Positions 1 through 9,046 of a DNA stretch of 64,000 nt are shown one piece after another (the stretch's first letter is position 1; the number at the start of each line of letters is the position of its first letter). This DNA is from Phreatobacter sp. GTDB lineage: Bacteria; Pseudomonadota; Alphaproteobacteria; Rhizobiales; Phreatobacteraceae. Made by a program: the position numbers and the translations under genes. The notes beneath the pieces were generated by a model. The model did no database searches. It saw only the letters and a program-made list of their open reading frames with translations, and was not told the origin of the DNA. The stretch is taken from positions 124,001 through 188,000 of the forward strand of contig NZ_JALHMP010000006.1 in the NCBI RefSeq assembly GCF_022843985.1, given 5' to 3'.

Positions 1-106
1 GCCGGAACAGGATCAGGCCCCAGGGATCAATGTCGCGAAAGAAGGCCGCCTCATCCACCGAAAGGACGGTGCCGGCACAGCCGAGGATCAGAGCCTTCTG
101 GGCCAT
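1..106 (-). CDS. nagZ: Beta-N-acetylhexosaminidase NagZ, N-terminal fragment
   Basis: Only the first 35 codons lie in the window; the gene continues beyond position 1. The translation begins MAQKALILGCAGTVLSVDEA and continues to DPWGLILF. The GCAG motif and the DPWG-ILF strand are typical of the start of glycoside hydrolase family 3 NagZ of alphaproteobacteria, which removes N-acetylglucosamine from muropeptides during cell-wall recycling in the cytoplasm. It begins 16 bases after the stop of the SPOR gene on the same strand, so it is probably the last visible gene of the dgt-argS-SPOR-nagZ operon. The identification rests on a short stretch plus gene order. Confidence 0.75.
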   Translation of the reverse strand, partial: MAQKALILGCAGTVLSVDEAAFFRDIDPWGLILFR

Positions 107-122
107 GGCCTTGCGGCGGCGA

Positions 123-1796
123 TCAGTTGAGGACGCAGGATCCGCCGGCAGCCTTCAGCCGCTGACAGAGCCCCTGGGCCTCGTCGCGGGAGAACGGACC
201 GACCCGGAGTCGATGCCAGGTGCCGCGACCAGGAATTTCCGCGGTGCGGACATTCGGCGTCTGACCCTGCAGCATCGGAAAGCGCCGGACTGCCGACGTG
301 AAGGCCGAACGGGCCTCCTGCTCCGACTGGTGCGATGAGATCTGCACGAAGGTCCCGCCGCCGGAGGTGGAGCCGGTGGAGACCGAAGCCGTCCGCTGCG
401 GTCCGAGATCGAGGGGCTGCACCTGGTTCGTCTGGCGGGCAGGTGCGCGGCTGGGCTCGACCGAGGTCGTGGCGGCCGGCTCGGCCCGTGCAACGCGCAC
501 CGTCTGCACCGGACGCGGTGCCGGCACCGGCGAGGAACGGGAGTCGGCGTCCGCGAGCGCGGGAGCCGCAGCCGGAACCACGGACAGGGCCTGCTGCGGC
601 GCGACGGGGGCGACAGGCCGCGGCGGCGGCGCGCTCGGCGTCATGATGGTGCCGTCAGGTCCGACCTGAACCGTTCGTACCCGGCGCGGTTCTTCGGCAA
701 CGCGCGCCTGGATCGGAGCGGCCGCCGACGGCGCGGCGGCTGGTGCGGCAACCGGGATAGCATTGACATGGCGCACGACGGGCTGCCCGGGATCGGTGAC
801 AGCGCCGGAAGAGGCCGCAGGTGCCGGAAAGAGCGGAATGACGCGCGCTGGCGTCGGCGGATCCTGAACCTGGGCGGCCTGTTCGCGCACGCTGACAGGG
901 CGCTCCTCGCGCGTCAGGACGCGCTCGGCACCGTCAGTGCGAACCGCCGCGGGTTTCGCCTCCTGCGCCTGCGGCGCAGCAATGCGCACCGGGGCGGTAT
1001 CGGCGCGCACGACGCGGGCCTCTCCGACCGGGGAACCGGAACCCACCATGCCGCGATAAGCGTAGACGCCCCCGCTACCGATCAACGCAAGTGCAAGGAC
1101 CGTGGCAACGGCGGTGACACCGGCACGGCGCCGGCGCGGCGGCGCATCATCGGGATAGGCATAGACATCGTCGGCGACGGCCGCGGAGGCCGCCTGCGGT
1201 GGCGCATAGACGTCGGCATCGCGACGCTGATGGCCCCGCATGGCATAGGCAGCACCTGCTGCTCCGGCCAAACCAGCGGCGCCGGCAGCCACATAGCCCC
1301 CCATATTGGCGTCGCGAAGGCGTTCCCCTTCGCCGAAGGAGCGCTCGAACTCCGCGGCGAGCCGCCGCTCGAGATCATCTGCTGCTGCAGCCTCGCCCGG
1401 CCATGCCTCGTGCGAACCGCGCAATGCGTCAATGGCCGCGCCATCGTCGTATCCGGTGACGGCAGCGGCCTCCCGGTGCTTGGCGAGCTCCGCCTCAAGG
1501 TCTTCCCAGTCGATGCCCGGCGCGTCCGAAGCAGGCGCACGCAGCGGCATAGCGGGAATGGCAATCTCGCCATCGGCGACGTCGGACGCGCCAAAGTCAG
1601 GATCGGCCACCGTATCCCGTGTGCGGGCCACCGTCTTCAGCAGGTCGGCATAGCCGTCGTCCTGCCCGATGATCCGCGCGAGATCCGCCAACGGATCGCT
1701 GACAGGCTGATCAGACAGGGCCGGCCCGGACTCGCGAGCCTCGCGGTCGTAAGAATCGTAATCGCGATAGCTACGCACACTGTTCTCGTTGGCCAT
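123..1796 (-). CDS. SPOR-domain cell-division/envelope protein
   Basis: A 557-residue membrane-anchored protein. An acidic N-terminal region is followed near residue 225 by one transmembrane helix (VTAVATVLALALIGSGGVYA), then a long alanine/proline-rich linker, then a C-terminal SPOR domain of about 80 residues (GTFVQISSHQSEQEA to LKAAGGSCVLN). SPOR domains bind septal peptidoglycan stripped of stem peptides, so a periplasmic role at the division site is expected. The start at 1796 was chosen because a GGCGGGG stretch lies just upstream; ATG codons at 1808 and an in-frame start at 1823 are alternatives. It lies 46 bases after argS and just before nagZ, an order common in Hyphomicrobiales. The linker is low-complexity and will align poorly. 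Confidence 0.85.
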   Translation of the reverse strand: MANENSVRSYRDYDSYDREARESGPALSDQPVSDPLADLARIIGQDDGYADLLKTVARTRDTVADPDFGASDVADGEIAIPAMPLRAPASDAPGIDWEDLEAELAKHREAAAVTGYDDGAAIDALRGSHEAWPGEAAAADDLERRLAAEFERSFGEGERLRDANMGGYVAAGAAGLAGAAGAAYAMRGHQRRDADVYAPPQAASAAVADDVYAYPDDAPPRRRRAGVTAVATVLALALIGSGGVYAYRGMVGSGSPVGEARVVRADTAPVRIAAPQAQEAKPAAVRTDGAERVLTREERPVSVREQAAQVQDPPTPARVIPLFPAPAASSGAVTDPGQPVVRHVNAIPVAAPAAAPSAAAPIQARVAEEPRRVRTVQVGPDGTIMTPSAPPPRPVAPVAPQQALSVVPAAAPALADADSRSSPVPAPRPVQTVRVARAEPAATTSVEPSRAPARQTNQVQPLDLGPQRTASVSTGSTSGGGTFVQISSHQSEQEARSAFTSAVRRFPMLQGQTPNVRTAEIPGRGTWHRLRVGPFSRDEAQGLCQRLKAAGGSCVLN

Positions 1797-1842
1797 GGGC
1801 CCCGCCATCGGTGGGCGCCGCAAACGACTACGCGCGGCGCGA

Positions 1843-3597
1843 TCAACGCATTTCTTCGACAGCCTCGACGCCGAGGATCGCGAGTCCCGATCTGAGAACG
1901 GTCACGATACCCTGGACCAGCGCAAGGCGCGCCGTCGTTATTTGTCGATCATTTTCCATAATGAAGCGTAAATGCGGCGAATCTTTCCCTCGATTCCACT
2001 GGGAATGGAGGTCGGACGCAAGCTCGTAAAGGTAAAATGCGACGCGGTGTGGCTCATGGGCCTGGGCTGCGGCTTCGATCAGCCGCGGATACTGCGCGAG
2101 GCGCTGGACGATGGCGAGTTCGCCAGGGTCGTCCAGCCGGTAGAGCGGCGCCGCGGCCAGCGCCGGTGCAGAAAGATCGAGATCGGCCATCGCGGCCATT
2201 GCGTTGCGCAGGATCGAGCGGCCGCGCGCATGGGCGTACTGGACGTAGAAGACCGGGTTGTCCTTGGACTGCTCCCTCACCTTGGCAAGGTCGAAGTCCA
2301 GCGTGGCGTCGTTCTTGCGGTAAAGCATCATGAATCGGACGGCATCCCGTCCGACCTCGTCGACCACCTCCCGCAGCGTGACGAAATCGCCCGAACGCTT
2401 CGACATGCGCACCGGCTCGCCGTCGCGGAACAGCCGAACGAGTTGAACCAGCTTGACGTCCAGGGCGGCGCGCCCGCCGCTGATTGCTTTCAGCGCCGCC
2501 TGCATCCGCTTGACATAGCCGCCATGGTCGGCGCCCCAGACGTCGATCTGTTCAAGGAAGCCGCGATCGGCCTTGTCCTTGTGATAGGCGATGTCGGAAG
2601 CGAAATAGGTATAGGTCCCGTCCGACTTCATCAGCGGACGGTCGACGTCGTCGCCGAAGGCGGTCGAGCGAAACAGCGTCTGCTCGCGCTCTTCCCACTC
2701 GTCGTCATCCGCACCCTTGGGCCGCTCCAGCACGCCCTCGTAGATCTGCCCGTCGGCCCGCAGGCTCTCGATGGCGGCGCGCACCTTGTCCACCGGGACT
2801 TGCAGTGAACGCTCGGAGAAGAACACGGCATGACGGACATTGAGGGCGGCAAGGTCGCCACGGATCTCGTCCATCATGGCGGCGATCGCCGCGTCCCGGC
2901 AGATGGGCAGCCATTCGGCCTCGGGAACATGCATCAGGCGGTCGCCGTGGCGCGCCTTCAGCGCCTCTCCGACAGGCTTCAGATAGTCGCCGGGATAGAG
3001 GCCTTCGGGGATGCTGATGGTCTCGCCGAGGGCCTCGCGATAGCGCAGATGGGCCGAGCGACCGAGGATCTGCACCTGCGCGCCGGCATCGTTGATGTAA
3101 TATTCGCGGGTGACGTCAAAACCGGCGGCGTCGAGCAGATTGGCCAGCGCGTCGCCGAACACGGCGCCGCGGCAATGGCCGACATGCATCGGGCCGGTCG
3201 GGTTGGCCGAGACATATTCGACATTGACTTTGGTGCCCTTGCCGAGGGTCGCGCGTCCGAAAGCCTCGCCTGTCTCGACGGCCGACTTGAGCACGCGCGG
3301 CCAGACCGATGCCTTGACCGTCAGGTTGATGAAGCCCGGGCCGGCAATGTCAACGCGGGCGACGTCGGCGACCGCGGCGAGTCGCGTGGCGATCTTCTCC
3401 GCCAGGTCGCGCGGCTTCAGGCCCGCCTCCTTCGACAGAACCATGGCGGCATTGGTGGCGAGATCGCCATGGGTCGGATCACGCGGCGCCTCCACCACGA
3501 TCCGGTCGAGGGCGGCCTCCGACAGGACGATGCCCTCGGAGGCGAGGCTGGCGACGGCCGTGCGCACGTGCTGGGTGAAAAGAGCGAAGATGTTCAT
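1843..3597 (-). CDS. argS: Arginyl-tRNA synthetase
   Basis: A 584-residue class I aminoacyl-tRNA synthetase that charges tRNA-Arg in the cytoplasm. The N-terminal additional domain (from [15 protein letters not shown]) is followed by the HIGH-type motif in [16 protein letters not shown], the tyrosine/asparagine segment [13 protein letters not shown], the KMSKS-equivalent [12 protein letters not shown] and a C-terminal DALR helical domain ending AVEEMR. The length matches the family. The start at 3597 is taken because homologues begin at MNIF-LF; a 25-residue upstream extension is open but not protein-like. It begins 28 bases after the dgt stop and is co-directional, so it is probably cotranscribed with dgt and the downstream SPOR gene. 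Confidence 0.97.
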   Translation of the reverse strand: MNIFALFTQHVRTAVASLASEGIVLSEAALDRIVVEAPRDPTHGDLATNAAMVLSKEAGLKPRDLAEKIATRLAAVADVARVDIAGPGFINLTVKASVWPRVLKSAVETGEAFGRATLGKGTKVNVEYVSANPTGPMHVGHCRGAVFGDALANLLDAAGFDVTREYYINDAGAQVQILGRSAHLRYREALGETISIPEGLYPGDYLKPVGEALKARHGDRLMHVPEAEWLPICRDAAIAAMMDEIRGDLAALNVRHAVFFSERSLQVPVDKVRAAIESLRADGQIYEGVLERPKGADDDEWEEREQTLFRSTAFGDDVDRPLMKSDGTYTYFASDIAYHKDKADRGFLEQIDVWGADHGGYVKRMQAALKAISGGRAALDVKLVQLVRLFRDGEPVRMSKRSGDFVTLREVVDEVGRDAVRFMMLYRKNDATLDFDLAKVREQSKDNPVFYVQYAHARGRSILRNAMAAMADLDLSAPALAAAPLYRLDDPGELAIVQRLAQYPRLIEAAAQAHEPHRVAFYLYELASDLHSQWNRGKDSPHLRFIMENDRQITTARLALVQGIVTVLRSGLAILGVEAVEEMR

Positions 3598-3625
3598 GCC
3601 GATACCTGACCAGAAGCGGTCGCCT

Positions 3626-4843
3626 CTAGCGCAGATCGGGGGTCTGGGCAAACAGGCGGCGGTGTTCGTCAAGTGCGTATCGGTCGGTCATCCCCGCGAT
3701 ATAGTCGGCGGCACGGCGCGCGCGGCGCGCCTCGTCGAGCAGTGCCACGCCGGCAGACCATTGCGGGGGCATGGCACTCGGATGCTCGAAATAGGCGGCG
3801 AACAGGTCGCGCACCACGCCGGCAGCATCGCGGCGGATCGGCACGACCCGCGGGTGGCGATAGACATTGGCGAAGAGGAAAGCCTTGATCCCTTCGTCAT
3901 AGGTGCGGATGGGCGCCGAAAACTGCACCAGGGTGCGGCCGCAGCGACGGATGTCTTCGGCACTCTCCGGGGCAACCTCGCCGATGGCGCGCGTCGCCTC
4001 GGCGATGACGTCCTCCACCAGACGCGTGATCACCCGCCGCGTCAGTTCGTTGATCTCCCGCGGCTTCTCCAGCGCCGGATGGCGCGCGCGGATCTCGTCG
4101 AGGAACTGCCGCGCCAGCGGCACGGCGTCGCCGAGATCGTCAAGGGTGAAGAGCCCGGCCCGCAGCCCGTCGTCGATGTCCGCGGCGTCATAGGCGATGT
4201 CGTCGGCGATGGCCGCCGCCTGGGCCTCGGCGCTGGCATGGGTGGCGAGGTCGAGTGGCTGAAGCGCATCATATTCAAGGATGGCAACGGGAATGCCGCG
4301 GTCACGGTAGCGTTCCGTGGGCGTGCCGTCGGCGGCAAGCAGCGGGCCGTTGTGCTTGACGAGCCCCTCGAGCGTCTCCCAGCTGAGATTCAGGCCGTCG
4401 AAGCCGGCATAGCGGCGCTCGAGACGGGTCACGATGCGGAGCGACTGGGCATTGTGGTCAAAGCCGCCATAGGGCCGCATCACCTCATCGAGCGCATCCT
4501 CGCCCGTATGCCCGAAAGGCGTGTGGCCGAGGTCATGGGCGAGCGCCAGGGTCTCGGCCAGGTCCTCGTCCAGCCCGAGCGCGCGCGCCAGCGAGCGGGC
4601 GATCTGCGCCACCTCGATCGTATGGGTCAGCCGGGTACGGTAATGGTCGCCTTCGGGCGAGACGAAGACCTGGGTCTTGTGCTTCAGCCGCCGGAACGCG
4701 GTGGCGTGGACGATACGGTCGCGGTCGCGGTGGAACTCCGTCCGGGTCGGCGACGGGGGCTCGGCGACCAGCCGACCCCGGGAGGTGCGGGAATCGCAGG
4801 CATAGGGCGCGAGAGGCGGATAGAAATAGCTCGCCACAGCCAT
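3626..4843 (-). CDS. dgt: dGTPase-like HD-domain triphosphohydrolase
   Basis: A 405-residue protein of the deoxyguanosinetriphosphate triphosphohydrolase-like family, which hydrolyses dNTPs to the deoxynucleoside and triphosphate. The metal-binding HD residues lie in [20 protein letters not shown] and in [18 protein letters not shown], and the N-terminal motif [24 protein letters not shown] is family-typical. The start at 4843 ([19 protein letters not shown]) is supported by a GGGGA Shine-Dalgarno-like sequence about 8 bases upstream; an open extension to 4930 is rejected. It is the first gene of the operon with argS. The preferred dNTP cannot be read from sequence. Confidence 0.93.
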   Translation of the reverse strand: MAVASYFYPPLAPYACDSRTSRGRLVAEPPSPTRTEFHRDRDRIVHATAFRRLKHKTQVFVSPEGDHYRTRLTHTIEVAQIARSLARALGLDEDLAETLALAHDLGHTPFGHTGEDALDEVMRPYGGFDHNAQSLRIVTRLERRYAGFDGLNLSWETLEGLVKHNGPLLAADGTPTERYRDRGIPVAILEYDALQPLDLATHASAEAQAAAIADDIAYDAADIDDGLRAGLFTLDDLGDAVPLARQFLDEIRARHPALEKPREINELTRRVITRLVEDVIAEATRAIGEVAPESAEDIRRCGRTLVQFSAPIRTYDEGIKAFLFANVYRHPRVVPIRRDAAGVVRDLFAAYFEHPSAMPPQWSAGVALLDEARRARRAADYIAGMTDRYALDEHRRLFAQTPDLR

Positions 4844-5018
4844 GCAGATCCCCGGACGTTCCGCCTCACCGGACTGAAGGCCGGCCAACAGTTTCCGCAC
4901 AAAGGCTCCGGGACGATTGACCAGGGCCACGGGCGCACATACCTATGAGAAGGCTCTGCCGCAAGGCGGGAGGCTGTCCTTTCCTGTGTTTCCGGCCTTG
5001 AACCGGGGAGACAAGCTC

Positions 5019-5369
5019 ATGACCACCGATGTCGACACCCTCGCCCCCGCGGTGACGGTCACCGACCGGGCCGCAGCCCGTATCGCCAAGATCATGGTGA
5101 GCGAACCGCCGGGATCCATGCTGCGCATTTCGGTCGAGGGTGGCGGCTGCTCGGGATTCCAGTACAAGTTCGACTTCACCACCACCCGCAACGCCGACGA
5201 TTTCGCCATCGTCAAGGACGGCGCGACGGTGCTGGTGGACGAGATCTCCCTGCCCTACCTGGCGGGTACACAGCTCGACTGGGTCGACGACCTGATCGGC
5301 TCGGCCTTCAAGCTGCAGAACCCCAATGCCACAGCCAGCTGCGGCTGCGGCACCAGTTTCACCGTCTGA
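5019..5369 (+). CDS. erpA: A-type iron-sulfur cluster insertion protein ErpA
   Basis: A 116-residue HesB/IscA/ErpA carrier that passes iron-sulfur clusters from the assembly scaffold to apo-targets. The three conserved cysteines are present: Cys44 in VEGGGCSGFQYKF, and Cys108 and Cys110 in the C-terminal CGCGTSF. The start at 5019 has a GGGGAG ribosome-binding site 8 bases upstream; an upstream in-frame extension to 4917 has no family similarity. It is transcribed divergently from dgt, a common alphaproteobacterial arrangement. Its stop codon directly abuts the stop of the convergent flavoprotein gene. ErpA rather than IscA is favoured by the absence of an isc/suf neighbour. Confidence 0.92.
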   Translation: MTTDVDTLAPAVTVTDRAAARIAKIMVSEPPGSMLRISVEGGGCSGFQYKFDFTTTRNADDFAIVKDGATVLVDEISLPYLAGTQLDWVDDLIGSAFKLQNPNATASCGCGTSFTV

Positions 5370-5975
5370 TCAGTAGAGCGTCGCCGCAAGCCGTGTCGGC
5401 AGCGCCTTGTCGTAGGCTTCGACGTCGAAGGCTGCCCCCGCGCCCTTGAGCATCTGGCCAGGGGTCGGCAGTTCCGACCGGGCGCGCTGCGCCGCCGGAT
5501 CCCAAAGCCGCGAGCGGACCAACGCCTTGGCGCACTGGAAATAGACACTCGTCACGGTGATGACGAGGCCCGTGAGCGGCACCTTGCCGTCCATGGCCGC
5601 TGGCTCCAGCAGTGCCGGATCGGTGGTGATGCGGCCATGCCCATTGATGCGCAGGGTCTCGGCGACGCCCGGTACGAGGATCAGCAGTGCGACACGGGGA
5701 TCCCGCACGATGTTCAGCAGACTGTCGATGCGGTTGTTGCCGCGGCGGTCAGGGATGAGCAAGGTCGTGGCGTCGACAACACGGATAAAGCCCGGCGGAT
5801 CGCCGCGCGGCGTCGCATCGAGCCCCTCGGGCCCGGCGGTGGCGAGGACGCAGAAGGGCGATGCTTCGACCAGAGCGCGATATTCGGGGGTCAGCGCGGG
5901 CACCTCCTTGGTGAGCGCGGCCTCGCTGGCCGGCCCGTAGAGAGCCCTCAGCCCCTCTTCACTGTCGATCCACAT
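5370..5975 (-). CDS. PPOX-type FMN flavoprotein (pyridoxamine 5'-phosphate oxidase family)
   Basis: A 201-residue split-barrel flavin-binding protein of the MSMEG_1061-type branch of the pyridoxamine phosphate oxidase family. Landmarks are SPFCVLATAGPEGLDATPRG, the LIPDRRGNNRIDSLLNI motif that contacts flavin phosphate, and LRINGHGRITTDP. The C-terminal half includes VYFQCAKALVRSRLWDP, which is typical of this branch. The substrate is unknown; members are usually described as F420/FMN oxidoreductases or putative PNP oxidases, not as the true PdxH. The start at 5975 (MWIDSEEGLRALYG) follows homologues, and a 15-residue upstream extension is possible. It converges on erpA with no intergenic base and diverges from xth. 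Confidence 0.85.
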   Translation of the reverse strand: MWIDSEEGLRALYGPASEAALTKEVPALTPEYRALVEASPFCVLATAGPEGLDATPRGDPPGFIRVVDATTLLIPDRRGNNRIDSLLNIVRDPRVALLILVPGVAETLRINGHGRITTDPALLEPAAMDGKVPLTGLVITVTSVYFQCAKALVRSRLWDPAAQRARSELPTPGQMLKGAGAAFDVEAYDKALPTRLAATLY

Positions 5976-6067
5976 GATCCCGTCTCCTGTCGGCGGCTGT
6001 CGTGGCAGGGGCGACCGCATCCCAAGCTGGCGCTACACTGCCCCTGGCAAGAATCGCAGGACCCGTC

Positions 6068-6850
6068 ATGATCGTCGCCACGTGGAACGTCAATTCCGTC
6101 AAGATCAGGGTCGAGAACACGCTCGCCTGGCTGAAGGCGCGCGATCCCGACATCGTCTGCCTGCAGGAGCTGAAATGTGTCGATGAAGCCTTCCCGCGGG
6201 AGGCCTTTGAAAGCGCCGGCTACAATGTCGCTGTGCACGGGCAGAAGACCTATAACGGCGTCGCCATCCTCTCCAAGCTGCCGCTGGAGGACGTGACGCC
6301 CCGCCTGCCGGGCGACGAGGCCGACGAACAAGCGCGCTATCTCGAAGCGGTGGTGTCGACGCCGTCGGGCGCCGTCCGCGTCGCCAGCCTGTACCTGCCC
6401 AACGGCAATCCGGTCGGCACGGAGAAGTTCACCTACAAGCTTGCCTGGATGGACCGGCTGATCCGCCATGCGCGGGACCGCCTGGCGCTGGAGGAGCCGT
6501 TCCTGCTCTGTGGTGACTACAATGTCATTCCCATGCCGGACGACGCCAAGAACCCGAAGGACTGGATCGGCGATGCGCTGTTCCAGCCGGAAAGTCGGAG
6601 CAGGTTCCGCCAGTTGGCGGCGCTCGGCTTCACCGACGCGCTCAGGGCGTGCGACGATTCCGCCGGCCTTTACTCGTTCTGGGATTACCAGGCCGGAGCC
6701 TGGCCGCGGAACAACGGCATCCGCATCGACCACCTGATGCTGTCGCCGCAGGCCACCGACAGGCTGCTTACGGCCGGCATCGACAGCCACGTGCGCGGCT
6801 GGGAGAAGCCAAGCGATCACGTGCCGGTCTGGTGCGAGATCGGCGTCTGA
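6068..6850 (+). CDS. xth: Exodeoxyribonuclease III
   Basis: A 260-residue AP endonuclease/3' exonuclease of the endonuclease-exonuclease-phosphatase fold, acting in base-excision repair. It shows MIVATWNVNSVKIR (Asn metal/phosphate ligand), CLQELKC (catalytic Glu), the YNGVAILSK loop, LCGDYNVIP (Asp/Asn catalytic pair), IRIDHLMLS and the terminal SDHVPVWCEI (Asp-His). All active-site positions appear intact and the length is normal. The start at 6068 is the first methionine that begins the conserved strand. Its last 34 bases overlap the 3' end of the convergent cytochrome P450 gene. Confidence 0.95.
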   Translation: MIVATWNVNSVKIRVENTLAWLKARDPDIVCLQELKCVDEAFPREAFESAGYNVAVHGQKTYNGVAILSKLPLEDVTPRLPGDEADEQARYLEAVVSTPSGAVRVASLYLPNGNPVGTEKFTYKLAWMDRLIRHARDRLALEEPFLLCGDYNVIPMPDDAKNPKDWIGDALFQPESRSRFRQLAALGFTDALRACDDSAGLYSFWDYQAGAWPRNNGIRIDHLMLSPQATDRLLTAGIDSHVRGWEKPSDHVPVWCEIGV

Positions 6851-8220
6851 CGCCGTTCCACCCGCATGGGCATGCCGCCGTCAGGTCTCAACGTCAGGCG
6901 GATGGTCGGCAAAGGGTGGTGGCCGCCGATCGGGATGAAACGGATCGCGCGCATCAGCGTTGCGAGGATCACCACGGCTTCCGCCAGGGCGAAGGCAGCG
7001 CCAATACAGATGCGGGGACCAGCGCCGAATGGGAGAAAGGCGCCGCGATGCAAGGCGCGGGCGCGCTCTGGAGCGAATCGCTCGGGATCGAAAGCCTGGG
7101 GCAGCTCCCAGATCATCTGGTGGCGGTGGACGGCATAGACCGGCACATAGACCGGCGTGCCGACTGCCACCCTTTCGCCGCCGATCGTGACGTCTGCGGC
7201 GGCGATGCGCGGGATGAGCGGCGCCGGAGGGTAGAGGCGCATGGCCTCCTGCACCACCTGTTTGGCATAGACCAGCCGGTCGACATGGCTGGCCTCGACA
7301 GGCCCATCGCCCACGACCTCCGCGATCTCGGCCAGAAGACGAGCCTCGACCTCAGGCGCATTGCCGATGAGCCACAGCGCCCAGGTGAGCGCCAGGGCGG
7401 TCGTCTCGTGGCCGGCCACCACGAAGGTGAGGAGATTGTCGGCGAGTTCTTCGTCCGTCATCGCCCTGCCCGTCTCGGGATCCGCGGCGGCAATGAGAAA
7501 ATCGAGAAGGTCCGGCGTCATGCCGGGCCGCGCCCGGCGCGCGGCGATGACCCTCACCATTTCCTGCCTCAGGAACAGATTGCCGGCCCGGGCTCGCCGC
7601 TTGCCGGGATAGGGAACCCAGGACGGCGCCCGAAGAATGGATAGCGCGGCGATCCAGCCGACCGAATCGAAATAATGTGAAATCTCTGCACCGAACCGCC
7701 GGGTGTCGAAGCTGGCCGCACCCGACAGCATGGTTTCGACAATGACGTCGAACGTCGTCGCCATCATCAGTTCGGCAATGTCGACCGTTTCGCCGGCCCT
7801 GTCCGTGAACACCGAGGCGGCTCGCGCGGCCGCCTCGCCAAAGGCAGGAACGAAACCGAGGATCGTCGCATGGCGGAACGGCGGTGCAGCGGCGCGGCGC
7901 TGCCAGCGCCAATGGGCCCCCTCCGCGGTGAAGATCGAGTCGTTGCCGACGGCAGGGCCGATGGTGCGGCGGATAATCGGCGCCTTGGGGAAAACCTGAG
8001 CCTTGGCGACCAGAACCTCGTCGATGAGGGCGGGATCCATCACAAAGAGCAGCGGCCGACCGGCAAAGCGCTGCCAGAACAGTGGCTCGGTGAAGAGCGG
8101 CTGCGGCCACGTCTCCAGCGGGTTACGCACCATGGTGCGCAGAAGCGGAAAGAGGCCGAGTTCTTCTCGCGGATGATCGATGGACCGCGGCGTGAATGGA
8201 GGCGAGGAGACCTCGGTCAT
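6817..8220 (-). CDS. Cytochrome P450
   Basis: A 467-residue soluble haem monooxygenase. The I-helix oxygen-activation motif is VAGHETTALALTWALW, the K-helix ExxR is EAMRLYPPAPLIPR, and the haem-thiolate loop is FLPFGAGPRICIGAAFALAE with its cysteine ligand. The layout resembles CYP102/CYP4-like bacterial P450s of the fatty-acid or terpenoid hydroxylase type; no reductase domain is fused and no ferredoxin gene is adjacent, so the redox partner lies elsewhere. The start at 8220 (MTEVSSPPF) lies 13 bases downstream of the exoR stop, which suggests cotranscription with ilvD and exoR. The substrate is unknown. Its 3' end overlaps xth by 34 bases tail-to-tail. Confidence 0.93.
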   Translation of the reverse strand: MTEVSSPPFTPRSIDHPREELGLFPLLRTMVRNPLETWPQPLFTEPLFWQRFAGRPLLFVMDPALIDEVLVAKAQVFPKAPIIRRTIGPAVGNDSIFTAEGAHWRWQRRAAAPPFRHATILGFVPAFGEAAARAASVFTDRAGETVDIAELMMATTFDVIVETMLSGAASFDTRRFGAEISHYFDSVGWIAALSILRAPSWVPYPGKRRARAGNLFLRQEMVRVIAARRARPGMTPDLLDFLIAAADPETGRAMTDEELADNLLTFVVAGHETTALALTWALWLIGNAPEVEARLLAEIAEVVGDGPVEASHVDRLVYAKQVVQEAMRLYPPAPLIPRIAAADVTIGGERVAVGTPVYVPVYAVHRHQMIWELPQAFDPERFAPERARALHRGAFLPFGAGPRICIGAAFALAEAVVILATLMRAIRFIPIGGHHPLPTIRLTLRPDGGMPMRVERRQTPISHQTGT

Positions 8221-8233
8221 CGCCGGGCCTCCG

Positions 8234-9046
8234 TCACCGCCGGACGGTCTTGATCCAGGACTCGACCATGCGCAGCGCCACACTGCGCTCGTCGTCGGAG
8301 GCCTGCCGCATGGCCTCCTCGTACATTTCGCTGATCCACGGCTCGTTCTCGCTCGCCGATTCCTTGGCGAGCGTCAGGAACATCAGTCCGCGCGGCGCGG
8401 CCCGCGGCACATCGCGGCCGGTGAACAGCATGTGACCGAGGACCGCCTGTGCCTGGTGATGGCTCTTCTGGGCTGCGAGTTGCAGCCAGCGGGCGGCCTG
8501 ACGCGGATCGCGAGGGGCGCCCTTGCCCTCGAGCAGCATGCGCCCGAGGCGGAACTGGCCATCGGCATCGCCGTAGGTGGAGGCGGCGTAAAAATAGAGT
8601 TCGACGGCCTTGCCCGGATCGGGCCGGACATAGGTGTTGGGGATGCCTTCGACCAGATAATTGCCCATGGCAACGAAAGCGGAGGAGATGAACCGCGCAT
8701 CGGGGGAGTTCGGTCCCTCCTCGCGCCGCGTCATGGTGATCTGGCGGAAGGTCTCGAATGCCTTCAGGTCGGACCGGGCGACACCCTCTCCTTCCATATA
8801 CATCCGGCCGAGGCGCCAGGCGGAGGCCGCATGGCCGCCGCTCGCGGCATATTGCAGCGCCGTTACGGCCTCGGCGGTCCGGCCATCGCGCAGGGCCCGG
8901 CCATAGGCGCGGAAGGCGTCGAGAGCGGAGCGGGCATCGCCTGCAGGCTGGCCGTCGAACGCCCACGCGCCGCCCGTCGGCAGAGCCGCCGCCATGACCG
9001 TCGCCACCAGGACGACATGCACGCTGAGACGATCAGATATCCGCAT
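8234..9046 (-). CDS. exoR: ExoR-like Sel1-repeat periplasmic regulator
   Basis: A 270-residue exported protein. The N-terminal hydrophobic leader runs to about residue 29 (ending GGAWA), followed by tandem Sel1-type TPR repeats, for example [27 protein letters not shown]-type repeats and [20 protein letters not shown]. Order and spacing match ExoR, the periplasmic inhibitor of the ChvG/ExoS-ChvI two-component system that controls exopolysaccharide, motility and acid response in rhizobia. That family knowledge gives the predicted role here; the sequence shows only a Sel1 protein with matching architecture. It overlaps the 3' end of ilvD by 14 bases, so translation is probably coupled. Generic Sel1 protein is the fallback call. 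Confidence 0.78.
   Translation of the reverse strand: MRISDRLSVHVVLVATVMAAALPTGGAWAFDGQPAGDARSALDAFRAYGRALRDGRTAEAVTALQYAASGGHAASAWRLGRMYMEGEGVARSDLKAFETFRQITMTRREEGPNSPDARFISSAFVAMGNYLVEGIPNTYVRPDPGKAVELYFYAASTYGDADGQFRLGRMLLEGKGAPRDPRQAARWLQLAAQKSHHQAQAVLGHMLFTGRDVPRAAPRGLMFLTLAKESASENEPWISEMYEEAMRQASDDERSVALRMVESWIKTVRR

Noticed and set aside
3110-4948. A 612-residue open frame antisense to argS and dgt
   Set aside because: Spans two well-supported genes on the opposite strand and carries no family motif.
6817-6850. Possible truncated end of xth or of the P450 gene
   Set aside because: Both proteins have their usual C-terminal motifs; the 34-base tail-to-tail overlap is simply a compact junction.
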